Positions 7,167 through 13,359 of a DNA stretch of 13,359 nucleotides are shown here, one piece after another (positions within the stretch are counted from its first letter, which is position 1; every line of letters begins with the position of its first letter). Below the pieces are notes generated by a model. The model was not told the DNA's origin. It saw only the letters and a list, made by a program, of their open reading frames with translations, and did no database searches. Origin of the DNA: an uncultured Eubacteriales bacterium (GTDB taxonomy: Bacteria > Bacillota > Clostridia > Oscillospirales > RGIG7773); contig CAKTDK010000036.1 of the NCBI GenBank assembly GCA_934541205.1, forward strand, positions 1-13,359, written 5' to 3'. The translations under genes and the position numbers were made by a program.

Positions 7167-7233
7167 AAATATCCCGTATCAAAATGCTGATATGTCAATT
7201 TAAACTTTCAGCATAAAAGATACGGGATATTTT
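7167..7233. terminator. Hairpin terminator between convergent genes
   Basis: A 14-bp perfect stem AAATATCCCGTATC (7167-7180) with GATACGGGATATTT (7219-7232) encloses a second short stem TGCTGA/TCAGCA (7185-7190 with 7208-7213). The T-tract at 7230-7236 makes it a good plus-strand terminator for the ABC genes. On the minus strand the tail is poorer, so termination of the convergent gene here is less certain. Confidence 0.88.
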
Positions 7234-7258
7234 TTTAAAAAGATAGTGTTGATAGAAA

Positions 7259-8566
7259 TTATTTTTCTAATGTTTTGAGATAAAGTTTTTCAAAACGGTT
7301 TAAAAGGTCGTCAATTTCATACCATTCGGGACCGTTGAAATAACATCTGAATTTGTTGTTAAAAGGTTCATACCAATGCTTGTCAAGAGAATCTATTCCG
7401 TTTGCCGCGCCTAATACACTTCCTGTTGTAGCCGCGGTACAGTCATTGTCATAAGCCATAGCGACCGTATGAGAAAAGCCTTTTGCAGTATCTTTTCCTC
7501 CGATAGCGCAGCCGAAGATTGAAAGGCAGGCATTATCGTTTGTATGAACTATGCTCATTTCTTTAAAACGGTCTTTTACCATATTATGAGCCATTTTATA
7601 ATCGGTAACTTTTTCGTAGTTTTCAAGTGCCCATTTAACGTCCTTTGCTAAAGCGCAGTTTTCGGGAATTTGAGTAAGGCCGATTTCAAATGCCTTTTTA
7701 GCGTCATCTACTACAAAAGCGGCTGCAATTGAAGCGGCAAAGAACATAGCGCCGTAGATCCCGTTTCTTCTGTGAGTAAGATAAGCGTCGTTATATGCCA
7801 TTTTAGCGGCAAGTTCAGGATTTCCTGCGGCAATATATCCGAAAGGATCGCATCTTATATCTGCGCCAAGCCATTCAACATAAGGATTGTTATAAGAGCC
7901 TACTTCTTCAATATCAACACCGTTTAGTATATTCTGCCATCCGCAGTATTCGGCGGAATAAGCCATTGTAATATATTCTTTCCATACTTCTGATGCGTCT
8001 TTATATGTAAAATCAATGCCTTTTTGTTCAGCGATAAGAAGACCTAAAAGAGTATAGTTTGTATCATCGTCACAGGGAACATGGTCAAGGCATGGTTTTG
8101 TATAATCTATACATCTGCTTTTTATATATCTTATATCAGTTTCACATTTGATTTTAGGCCAGTAATCTGTCATAGGATATTCTTTTATACCAAGATAATC
8201 AGCCCATTGTTCCATCTGTTCAACGCTCCACGCTTCTACAATAGCGCCGAGGGTACAGCCAGCCATTCTTGACATAAAAGCTCCTTTAAGCTTATCGCGG
8301 TATTTTTCAATGGTAAGTTTCGGAAGATTGTTTTCCCATTTTGGACGAAGCTTTAAAATATCTTCATATTTGTCGGGTTCGTTGGCTTTTAAAACAGGGT
8401 CAACAGGAAGACTTTTCATTTTTTCAAGGGCGTTGTTCATATCTTTTTCCACTTGTTTAAGAATTTCTTCAACACCCAAAGCTCCTTGTTCATCTTTAAG
8501 TTTTGCATATTCTGTAATAAGTCCTCCGATATATCCCATATTCGGAATAGGCGTATATTTTCTCAA
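7259..8566 (-). CDS. ADP-ribosylglycohydrolase (DraG/ARH) family protein
   Basis: A 435-residue member of the family whose characterised proteins (DraG, ARH1, ARH3) hydrolyse ADP-ribose linkages with two Mg ions. The metal-site motifs are visible: CDDDTNYTLLG (165-175, Asp166-168 and Thr169) and, near the C-terminus, AYDNDCTAATTGSVLGA (371-387, with Asp373 and Asp375). The block AYNDAYLTHRRNGIYGAMF (257-275) is also typical. About 85 residues precede the domain start (LKGAFMSRMAGCTLGA), an extension not found in the short DraG type. Translation starts at TTG (8566-8564): GGAGG lies 8 nt upstream, whereas the first ATG, ten codons in, has none. No ADP-ribosyltransferase is adjacent, so the substrate may be a small ADP-ribosylated molecule or an N-glycoside rather than a protein. 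It is a single-gene unit, divergent from the citrate synthase gene. Confidence 0.87.
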   Translation of the reverse strand: MRKYTPIPNMGYIGGLITEYAKLKDEQGALGVEEILKQVEKDMNNALEKMKSLPVDPVLKANEPDKYEDILKLRPKWENNLPKLTIEKYRDKLKGAFMSRMAGCTLGAIVEAWSVEQMEQWADYLGIKEYPMTDYWPKIKCETDIRYIKSRCIDYTKPCLDHVPCDDDTNYTLLGLLIAEQKGIDFTYKDASEVWKEYITMAYSAEYCGWQNILNGVDIEEVGSYNNPYVEWLGADIRCDPFGYIAAGNPELAAKMAYNDAYLTHRRNGIYGAMFFAASIAAAFVVDDAKKAFEIGLTQIPENCALAKDVKWALENYEKVTDYKMAHNMVKDRFKEMSIVHTNDNACLSIFGCAIGGKDTAKGFSHTVAMAYDNDCTAATTGSVLGAANGIDSLDKHWYEPFNNKFRCYFNGPEWYEIDDLLNRFEKLYLKTLEK

Positions 8567-8574
8567 AATAAATT

Positions 8575-8579
8575 CCTCC
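8575..8579 (-). promoter_or_regulatory. Ribosome-binding site that fixes the TTG start
   Basis: GGAGG on the minus strand lies 8 nt before TTG at 8566. It is the strongest evidence that the ADP-ribosylglycohydrolase-family protein starts at TTG rather than at the ATG at 8539. Confidence 0.8.
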
Positions 8580-8681
8580 AGTATTCACAAACGTGATTAT
8601 TTATGTGTTTATTATATTATTAAAAATTTTTAATTGATATAATTATATGGCGGACAATTTGTTTGTTTTGTTGCAAAAAAC

Positions 8682-8695
8682 ATTGTGTTCACAAT
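8682..8695. promoter_or_regulatory. Operator-like palindrome upstream of citrate synthase
   Basis: ATTGTG-TT-CACAAT is a perfect 14-bp palindrome. Its right half overlaps one of two TTCACAA copies spaced 11 bp apart. It lies about 50 bp upstream of the citrate synthase -10 box and about 70 bp upstream of a possible -10 for the divergent gene, so it could serve either. The spacing does not fit the Rex (TTGTGAA-N4-TTCACAA) or CRP consensus. Confidence 0.45.
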
Positions 8696-8724
8696 AAATT
8701 CACAAAAATGAAAGAGAAAAGAGA

Positions 8725-8753
8725 TAGATTAAAACAGAAAAATATTGTATAAT
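8725..8753 (+). promoter_or_regulatory. Possible citrate synthase promoter
   Basis: A perfect -10 TATAAT (8748-8753) has a weak -35 (TAGATT, 8725-8730) at 17 bp, suggesting activator dependence. The leader would be about 115 nt; I see no riboswitch-like structure in it. Confidence 0.45.
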
Positions 8754-8874
8754 AACATTATTATAACGTGCTAAATTATTGAAATCAGAGTAGAGAGTAA
8801 TAATTTTTTTATAAAATGCATATATTAGCTTAATATTTTGATTTTAATTATATTATGAAAGGGAGGAAAGAAAA

Positions 8875-10242
8875 ATGGCAAATAAATATTCAGAAATTAC
8901 TCCGCAGCTTGAAAAGCTTGCGTCTATGACTGTGGAAAACAGCACTATAGATACTGAACTTTACAGTAAGTATGAAGTAAAAAGAGGACTTAGGGATATC
9001 AGCGGAAAGGGAGTTCTGGCAGGACTTACGGAGATTGCTGAAGTTAGGTCTTATACGGTGGTTGACAGTGAAATGGTCCCCTGTGAAGGAAAGCTTTTCT
9101 ACAGAGGAGTTGATATTGAAGAAATCGTAAAAGGATTTATTTCTGAAAAACGGTTTGGGTTTGAAGAGGTTACATATCTTTTGCTGTTCGGACAGCTTCC
9201 TGATGAAAAACAGCTTACCGAATTTAATAATCTTTTGGCTGATTACAGAACTTTACCGACAAGTTTTGTAAGAGATATTATAATGAAAGCCCCTAGTCCT
9301 GATATGATGAATACATTGGCAAGAAGTGTTTTGACTCTTTATTCTTATGATGAAAAAGCGGATGATACTTCTCTTCCCAATGTTCTGAGACAGTGTCTTC
9401 AGCTTATAGCGCTGTTCCCGCTTTTATCTGTATACGGATATCAGGCTTATTCTCATTATCATGATGGTCAAAGTCTTTTTATTCATCCGCCGGTTGAGGA
9501 ACTTTCAACTGCGGAAAATATTCTTCACATGCTTCGTCCGGACAGCAAATATACCGAACTTGAGGCAAAAATACTTGATATAGCTCTTGTTCTTCATGCC
9601 GAACACGGCGGAGGAAACAACTCCACTTTTACAACTCATGTGGTGTCGTCTTCGGGAACAGACACATATTCCGCAATAGCTGCTGCTTTGGGTTCTTTAA
9701 AAGGTCCGAAACACGGCGGAGCTAATATAAAAGTTGTAAAAATGTTTGAAGATATGAAAGCCAATATAAAAGATTATTCCGATGAAGATGAGGTAAGGGA
9801 ATATCTAAAAAAACTTCTCAATAAGCAGGCATTTGATAAAGCCGGACTTATATACGGAATGGGACACGCCGTATATTCTATTTCCGACCCGAGAGCAAAT
9901 ATATTTAAAGGTTTTGTACAAAGCTTATCAGAAGAAAAAGGACGTCAGGAAGAATTTAAGCTTTATTCCATGGTTGAAAAGCTTGCTCCTCAGGTTATTG
10001 CTGAAGAAAGAAAAATATATAAAGGCGTAAGCGCAAATGTTGACTTTTACAGTGGATTTGTATACAGCATGCTGGATTTGCCTATGGAACTATATACTCC
10101 TATTTTTGCAATAGCGCGTATTTCGGGGTGGAGCGCCCATAGACTTGAAGAGCTTATTAATGCTGGAAAAATAATAAGACCTGCTTATAAAAGTGTCGCA
10201 AAAAGAAAAACGTATATTCCTTTAAAAGAAAGAAAAAATTAG
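8875..10242 (+). CDS. gltA: Citrate synthase (citrate/2-methylcitrate synthase family)
   Basis: A 455-residue enzyme that condenses acetyl-CoA with oxaloacetate to form citrate; cytoplasmic. Active-site blocks are all present: LHAEHGGGNNSTFTTH (240-255) holding the first catalytic His, GPKHGGAN (277-284, His280), YGMGHAVYSISDPR (327-340) and NVDFYSG (388-394, with Asp390 equivalent to the catalytic Asp). The N-terminal ~40 residues extend beyond the short bacterial type, as in many clostridial homologues. GGGAGG 8 nt upstream supports the ATG at 8875. It stands alone: no aconitase or isocitrate dehydrogenase is beside it, and it ends in its own terminator. In anaerobic Clostridia this enzyme usually feeds glutamate synthesis through a partial TCA cycle. 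Methylcitrate synthase activity cannot be excluded, but no propionate genes are adjacent. Confidence 0.93.
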   Translation: MANKYSEITPQLEKLASMTVENSTIDTELYSKYEVKRGLRDISGKGVLAGLTEIAEVRSYTVVDSEMVPCEGKLFYRGVDIEEIVKGFISEKRFGFEEVTYLLLFGQLPDEKQLTEFNNLLADYRTLPTSFVRDIIMKAPSPDMMNTLARSVLTLYSYDEKADDTSLPNVLRQCLQLIALFPLLSVYGYQAYSHYHDGQSLFIHPPVEELSTAENILHMLRPDSKYTELEAKILDIALVLHAEHGGGNNSTFTTHVVSSSGTDTYSAIAAALGSLKGPKHGGANIKVVKMFEDMKANIKDYSDEDEVREYLKKLLNKQAFDKAGLIYGMGHAVYSISDPRANIFKGFVQSLSEEKGRQEEFKLYSMVEKLAPQVIAEERKIYKGVSANVDFYSGFVYSMLDLPMELYTPIFAIARISGWSAHRLEELINAGKIIRPAYKSVAKRKTYIPLKERKN

Positions 10243-10253
10243 AATATTTTATC

Positions 10254-10283
10254 AAAAAAGCTCTTTTTTAAAAGAGCCTTTTT
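10254..10283 (+). terminator. Intrinsic terminator of the citrate synthase gene
   Basis: GCTCTTT (10260-10266) pairs with AAAGAGC (10271-10277) around a 4-nt loop, with an A-tract before and CTTTTT after. It begins 12 nt past the stop codon. Confidence 0.9.
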
Positions 10284-10292
10284 GTTATTTGA

Positions 10293-10502
10293 ATTATTTT
10301 TGATTTTTATTTGCTGTGGTTAAAGATATTTAATTTTTTCAAAACCATAAAGAAATCTTGTTGTCCGCAGGAGAGACAGTTTTCAATAATCTTTCAAAAA
10401 GGAACATGGTTTCTCACTTTTGTTCAAAATGATAACAAGGATATATTTGAAATAACAAAAAATGGTGATTGCCCTTTGAATGATACTGCTACTTGCAGTT
10501 AA
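10293..10502 (+). pseudogene. Possible gene remnant or non-ATG small ORF
   Basis: An open frame runs from 10293 to the TAA at 10500-10502. The only usable start is TTG at 10311, which has no ribosome-binding site. The translation is not low-complexity: it holds CCPQERQFSIIF, then GTWFLTF, and ends NGDCPLNDTATCS, with four cysteines in 63 residues. The alternating hydrophobic pattern looks protein-like, but I recognise no family. It sits right after the citrate synthase terminator. It could be the decayed 3' end of a small gene or coincidence. Confidence 0.2.
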
Positions 10503-10546
10503 CAGTGGCTGAAGAATAATTTTATTTATATGGAAAATATTTTACA

Positions 10547-10575
10547 TTGACTTAATATTGGAATAAATGTAATAA
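10547..10575 (+). promoter_or_regulatory. Predicted distal promoter of the regulator-ftsEX operon
   Basis: TTGACT (10547-10552), 17 bp, TAATAA (10570-10575). Transcription from here would give a leader of about 250 nt before the regulator's ATG, containing the hairpin at 10718-10755. Confidence 0.55.
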
Positions 10576-10717
10576 TATTAGAGAAAATGCATTATAATAT
10601 TACAAAATTCAGGAGATATTTTTATATAACATTGCCTTTTTTGCGAAAATATGATACATTAATATATATGTTTATTAAAATAGGGAATTATATATTTTTA
10701 AGATATATGATTGTCAT

Positions 10718-10755
10718 GCGAGTATTTTTTAGCTTTATGTACAAAAAATACTTGC
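10718..10755. repeat. 13-bp inverted repeat overlapping the proximal -35 box
   Basis: The left arm GCGAGTATTTTTT (10718-10730) and right arm AAAAAATACTTGC (10743-10755) pair over 13 bp with one G-U and a 12-nt loop. No T-tract follows, so it is not a standard plus-strand terminator. The right arm overlaps the -35 at 10752-10757, so it could be an operator or, in RNA from the distal promoter, a leader hairpin. Confidence 0.7.
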
Positions 10756-10781
10756 AAACTGTCTTTATTTTATAGTAAAAT
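10752..10781 (+). promoter_or_regulatory. Predicted proximal promoter of the regulator-ftsEX operon
   Basis: TTGCAA (10752-10757), 18 bp, TAAAAT (10776-10781). The start would be near 10788, about 40 nt before the regulator's ATG. Confidence 0.5.
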
Positions 10782-10829
10782 AATAATGTTAAGGATATAT
10801 ATAATGTCGAATGTAAAGGGGTAGATAAA

Positions 10830-11915
10830 ATGTCAAACAGATTATTCCAAGGTATTGTTCATCAGATGAAAGATTCTTTAGACAGGGTAATTGGCGTAAT
10901 TGATGAAAACGGTACGGTTATTGCCTGCAGTGAGCTTTCAAAAATAGGAGAATCTCAGGAACAGATTATTATTGATTTATCTTATACAATGGATGTTACT
11001 ACTTATAACGGTTATACTTATAAGCCGCTTAGCGGTAAAACCCATTTGGATTATGCGGTGTTTGTAGAAGGCGTTGATGAAACGGCGGCTACGTTTGTAA
11101 ATATTTTGACTATATCCCTTCATACCGTAAAACAGTATTATGATGAAAAATACGATAAATCCAATTTTATTAAGAATGTAATTCTTGACAATATCCTTCC
11201 GGGAGATATCTATATAAAGGGAAAAGAACTTCATTTTAACAGCGATGTTTCAAGAGTTGTTCTTTTAATAAGACTTGTTGAAAAGACGGAGATATCTGTT
11301 TTTGATATACTTAAAACTCTTTTTCCTGAAAAACAAAAAGATTTTATTATCAATATAAACGAAACGGATACGGTTCTTGTAAAAGAAGTTAAAGACGATG
11401 TTGAAGCGGAAAGTCTTGCAAAGCTTGCGAAAAGTATAGCCGATACATTAAATAGCGAGTTTTATACAAGAGTATATATCGGTATAGGTACGGTTGCGCC
11501 TAATATCAAAGAGCTTGCAAAATCCTTTAAAGAGGCTCAGGTTGCTCTTGAAGTAGGAAAAGTATTCGACACTGAAAAAACTATAGTTCTTTATGAAGAT
11601 TTGGGAATAGGAAGACTTATTTATCAGCTTCCAACCACTTTGTGCGAAATGTTTTTAAATGAAGTATTTAAGAAAGATTCTATAGACTCACTTGATCAGG
11701 AAACATTATTTACAATTCAAAAATTCTTTGAAAATAACCTTAACGTATCGGAAACATCAAGAAAATTATTTGTACACAGAAACACTTTAGTATATAGACT
11801 TGAAAAAATAAGAAAAATAACAGGCCTTGACCTTAGAGAATTTGACCATGCTATAGTATTTAAAGTAGCGCTTATGGTTAAAAAATATTTGGTATCAAAT
11901 CCTGCGAAATTCTAA
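10830..11915 (+). CDS. PucR/CdaR-family transcriptional regulator
   Basis: A 361-residue regulator with the PucR-type C-terminal HTH (about residues 289-350). The recognisable block is NNLNVSETSRKLFVHRNTL (302-320), then VYRLEKIRKITGLDLREF, the hallmark of CdaR/PucR-like proteins. The middle (about 140-260) fits the degenerate GGDEF-like domain of this family (VVLLIRL, then RVYIGIGTVAPNIKELAKSF). The N-terminal ~105 residues, with DENGTVIACSELSKIG (25-40), resemble a small ligand sensor. AAGGGG, 8 nt upstream, supports the ATG. Family members often sense sugar diacids, purine derivatives or amino acids; the ligand here is not evident. It is 33 bp upstream of ftsE with no terminator between, so it is probably cotranscribed with ftsEX and may control the operon. 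Confidence 0.85.
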   Translation: MSNRLFQGIVHQMKDSLDRVIGVIDENGTVIACSELSKIGESQEQIIIDLSYTMDVTTYNGYTYKPLSGKTHLDYAVFVEGVDETAATFVNILTISLHTVKQYYDEKYDKSNFIKNVILDNILPGDIYIKGKELHFNSDVSRVVLLIRLVEKTEISVFDILKTLFPEKQKDFIININETDTVLVKEVKDDVEAESLAKLAKSIADTLNSEFYTRVYIGIGTVAPNIKELAKSFKEAQVALEVGKVFDTEKTIVLYEDLGIGRLIYQLPTTLCEMFLNEVFKKDSIDSLDQETLFTIQKFFENNLNVSETSRKLFVHRNTLVYRLEKIRKITGLDLREFDHAIVFKVALMVKKYLVSNPAKF

Positions 11916-11948
11916 TTGCATTTTGCCTTAGTTTTAGGAGGAAAATAA

Positions 11949-12620
11949 ATGATAGAATTACGTGATGTGCATAAGGTTTATGCAAACGGAACAAATGCAC
12001 TTAAGGGTATAGATATTAATATAGACCAGGGGGAATTTTTATTTATCGTAGGACCTTCCGGAGCAGGTAAAAGTACGTTTACCAAGCTTATTTTAAGAGA
12101 GGAGACTCCTACATCGGGGAATATTAATGTAAACGGATATGATCTTGTGAAAATGCGCCGTTCAAAAATACCTTATCTTAGAAGAACAATCGGCGTTGTA
12201 TTTCAGGATTTCAGACTTATAGACAATAAAACCATATATGAAAACGTAGCTTTTGCTATGAGGGTTATTGGAGCGTCTGCAAAAAATATAAGAAAAAGAG
12301 TGCCTTATGTGCTTGGTCTTGTGGGGCTTGCCTCAAAGGCAAAATCTTTTCCAAAGGAAATTTCCGGAGGAGAACAGCAAAGAGTTGCGCTTGCAAGAGC
12401 GCTTGTAAACAATCCGGCTATTATTATTGCGGATGAACCTACGGGAAACGTGGACCCAAATATGTCAAGGGAAATCATGGACCTTCTTTGTGAAATAAAT
12501 AAAAGAGGAACAACTGTCCTTGTTGTAACTCATGACCATAATATTGTTCACGAATACGGTAAAAGAGTAGTTACCATAAATGACGGAGTCATAGTTTCAG
12601 ATAAAGCAGGTGATATGTGA
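11949..12620 (+). CDS. ftsE: Cell-division ATP-binding protein FtsE
   Basis: A 223-residue cytoplasmic ATPase of the FtsEX complex, a type VII-like ABC system that does not transport but transmits ATP-driven movement through FtsX to activate cell-wall hydrolases outside the membrane. Walker A is GPSGAGKS (35-42), Q-loop Gln86 in FQDFRL, signature SGGEQ (139-143), Walker B IIIADE (158-163) with catalytic Glu163, and H-loop His195 in VTHD. FQDFRLIDNKTIYENVAFAM is characteristic of FtsE rather than of LolD/MacB relatives. AGGAGG lies 7 nt before the ATG. Its stop overlaps the ftsX start (TGATG). Confidence 0.96.
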   Translation: MIELRDVHKVYANGTNALKGIDINIDQGEFLFIVGPSGAGKSTFTKLILREETPTSGNINVNGYDLVKMRRSKIPYLRRTIGVVFQDFRLIDNKTIYENVAFAMRVIGASAKNIRKRVPYVLGLVGLASKAKSFPKEISGGEQQRVALARALVNNPAIIIADEPTGNVDPNMSREIMDLLCEINKRGTTVLVVTHDHNIVHEYGKRVVTINDGVIVSDKAGDM

Positions 12621-13359
12621 TGGGCGAAAGGTTAAGTTATTTTTTCAAGGATGTTTTTAAAAGCATCTGGCGAAACAGGGTAATGACGCTTGCGTCTTTG
12701 TTTGTGCTCATTTCATGTATGCTGATAATGGGAACTTCTATTATTATTTCTTTTAATATAAATGCAGTAGCTGAAAAGATTGAAAATCAAAATGAAATAG
12801 TTATATTTTTAAGAGATGATATTACTCAGGCGGAACTTAATAATATTGAACAAGCTATAGATTCAGATGAAAGAATTACAAATAAGGTATATTTTTCAAA
12901 AGAACAGGCTTTGCAGGAATTTGTAGAGCAGCGTGGCGGTGATGAATATCTTTATAACAGTTTAAAGGAGGACAATGTTCTTCCAGCGTCTTTCAGACTT
13001 AGTTTTAAAAACGACGACGGCAATATTTCTCAGTCTGTTTCAGCATTTGAGAAAATGGCGGGAGTTGAAAAAATAAGATTTAACAAGGACCTTGTAAATA
13101 AAGTTGATAATTTTAGCAAAATTATAAATATTGTGGGAATATGGCTTATTGCGGTGCTTGCTATAGTATCTTTGTTTATTATACAAAATACTATAAAAAT
13201 AGCTTTGTTTACCAGAAAAAAAGAAATTAACATTATGAAGTATGTGGGAGCGACGGATTCTTTCATAGAAGCTCCTTTTGTTCTTGAAGGAATATTTATA
13301 GGAAGATTTCTAATAACTTTATATCAAAATAATAATATAAAACTATATAAAATACAAGT
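12620..13359 (+). CDS. ftsX: Cell-division protein FtsX, 3' end missing
   Basis: Membrane partner of FtsE, read here for 246 residues and cut by the window edge. It starts at ATG 12620-12622, overlapping the ftsE stop by one base. The N-terminus MGERLSYFFKDVFKSIWRNR is followed by TM1 (about 22-46), an extracellular domain (about 50-165) with VYFSKEQALQEF (90-101) and LPASFRLSF (121-129), TM2 (about 168-190) and the conserved cytoplasmic KEINIMKYVGATDSFI (201-216). Relatives next run EGxxIG into two more membrane helices. Here, after EGIFIG (223-228), the reading changes to RFLITLYQNNNIKLYKIQ (229-246), which does not resemble FtsX, and the DNA becomes very AT-rich. The frame stays open, so this may be a contig-end error, an insertion or real divergence. 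Confidence 0.9.
   Translation, partial: MGERLSYFFKDVFKSIWRNRVMTLASLFVLISCMLIMGTSIIISFNINAVAEKIENQNEIVIFLRDDITQAELNNIEQAIDSDERITNKVYFSKEQALQEFVEQRGGDEYLYNSLKEDNVLPASFRLSFKNDDGNISQSVSAFEKMAGVEKIRFNKDLVNKVDNFSKIINIVGIWLIAVLAIVSLFIIQNTIKIALFTRKKEINIMKYVGATDSFIEAPFVLEGIFIGRFLITLYQNNNIKLYKIQ

Larger units (their letters stand above)
8567..8874. other. Divergent intergenic region (308 bp)
   Basis: This stretch separates the glycohydrolase-family gene from the citrate synthase gene and holds no supported gene. It contains a minus-strand TATAAT (8616-8611) without a convincing -35, a plus-strand TATAAT (8748-8753), a palindrome at 8682-8695 and three copies of TTCACAA (8584-8590, 8688-8694, 8699-8705). 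The last two copies are 11 bp apart, one helical turn. Confidence 0.7.
10284..10829 (+). other. Long intergenic region upstream of the regulator-ftsEX operon
   Basis: These 546 bp hold no confident gene. The left part (10293-10502) is a 70-codon open frame without an ATG, described separately. The right part is very AT-rich and carries two promoter matches (10547-10575 and 10752-10781) and a 13-bp hairpin (10718-10755). A 62-codon ATG frame at 10587-10775 lacks a proper ribosome-binding site, is composed mainly of aromatic and hydrophobic residues, and is overrun by the promoter elements; I treat it as chance. Confidence 0.6.

Noticed and set aside
8682..8705. Rex (redox) operator
   Set aside because: The half-site TTCACAA is present but the opposing TTGTGAA at the required 4-bp gap is not; the palindrome has only a 2-bp gap.
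10587..10775. 62-codon ATG frame as a small membrane protein
   Set aside because: No adequate ribosome-binding site, AT-driven composition, and it overlaps the hairpin and promoter elements of the downstream operon.
13030..13266. Minus-strand 78-codon open frame
   Set aside because: Lies entirely inside ftsX, whose protein motifs are clear on the plus strand.

Overview
The window is AT-rich DNA with Gram-positive-type ribosome-binding sites (AGGAGG, GGGAGG), TAA and TGA stops under the standard code, long A/T-tailed hairpin terminators, an FtsE/FtsX pair and a PucR/CdaR-type regulator. It most likely comes from a low-GC Bacillota, class Clostridia, possibly an uncultured gut lineage. That placement is inferred from gene content and composition, not from a marker gene.

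Layout. (1) Positions 1-3487 are read on the minus strand: a LysR-type regulator, then tyrA (prephenate dehydrogenase), then a GT4 glycosyltransferase, closed by a strong hairpin terminator at 14-62. tyrA and the glycosyltransferase each have a good sigma-A-like promoter, so the three need not be one operon. (2) Divergent from lysR, two abutting genes (3663-7160) encode the halves of a heterodimeric ABC exporter with one degenerate and one competent ATP site. A hairpin at 7167-7233 ends them. (3) Convergent to them, on the minus strand, is an ADP-ribosylglycohydrolase-family protein (7259-8566) with a TTG start. (4) Divergent from that is a stand-alone citrate synthase (8875-10242) with its own terminator. 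(5) After a 546-bp gap with two promoters and a hairpin comes a plus-strand operon: PucR/CdaR-like regulator, ftsE, ftsX. ftsX overlaps ftsE by one base and is cut by the window end.

No defence system, prophage, CRISPR array, tRNA or rRNA was seen. The most unusual structure is a pair of unrelated minisatellites about 400 bp apart. One is a 27-bp (9-residue) array inside the lysR reading frame. The other is a six-copy, about 33-bp array that fills the whole 5' leader of tyrA, from the edge of its -10 box almost to its start codon; its last copy supplies the ribosome-binding site. Such an arrangement could let copy-number change alter a regulator's effector domain and a biosynthetic gene's leader. 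A second oddity is at the right edge, where the ftsX product stops resembling FtsX after residue 228 and the DNA becomes extremely AT-rich.

The genes look mostly like housekeeping and accessory functions placed side by side rather than one pathway. The functional groupings I would defend are LysR with the divergent exporter, and the PucR-like regulator with FtsEX.
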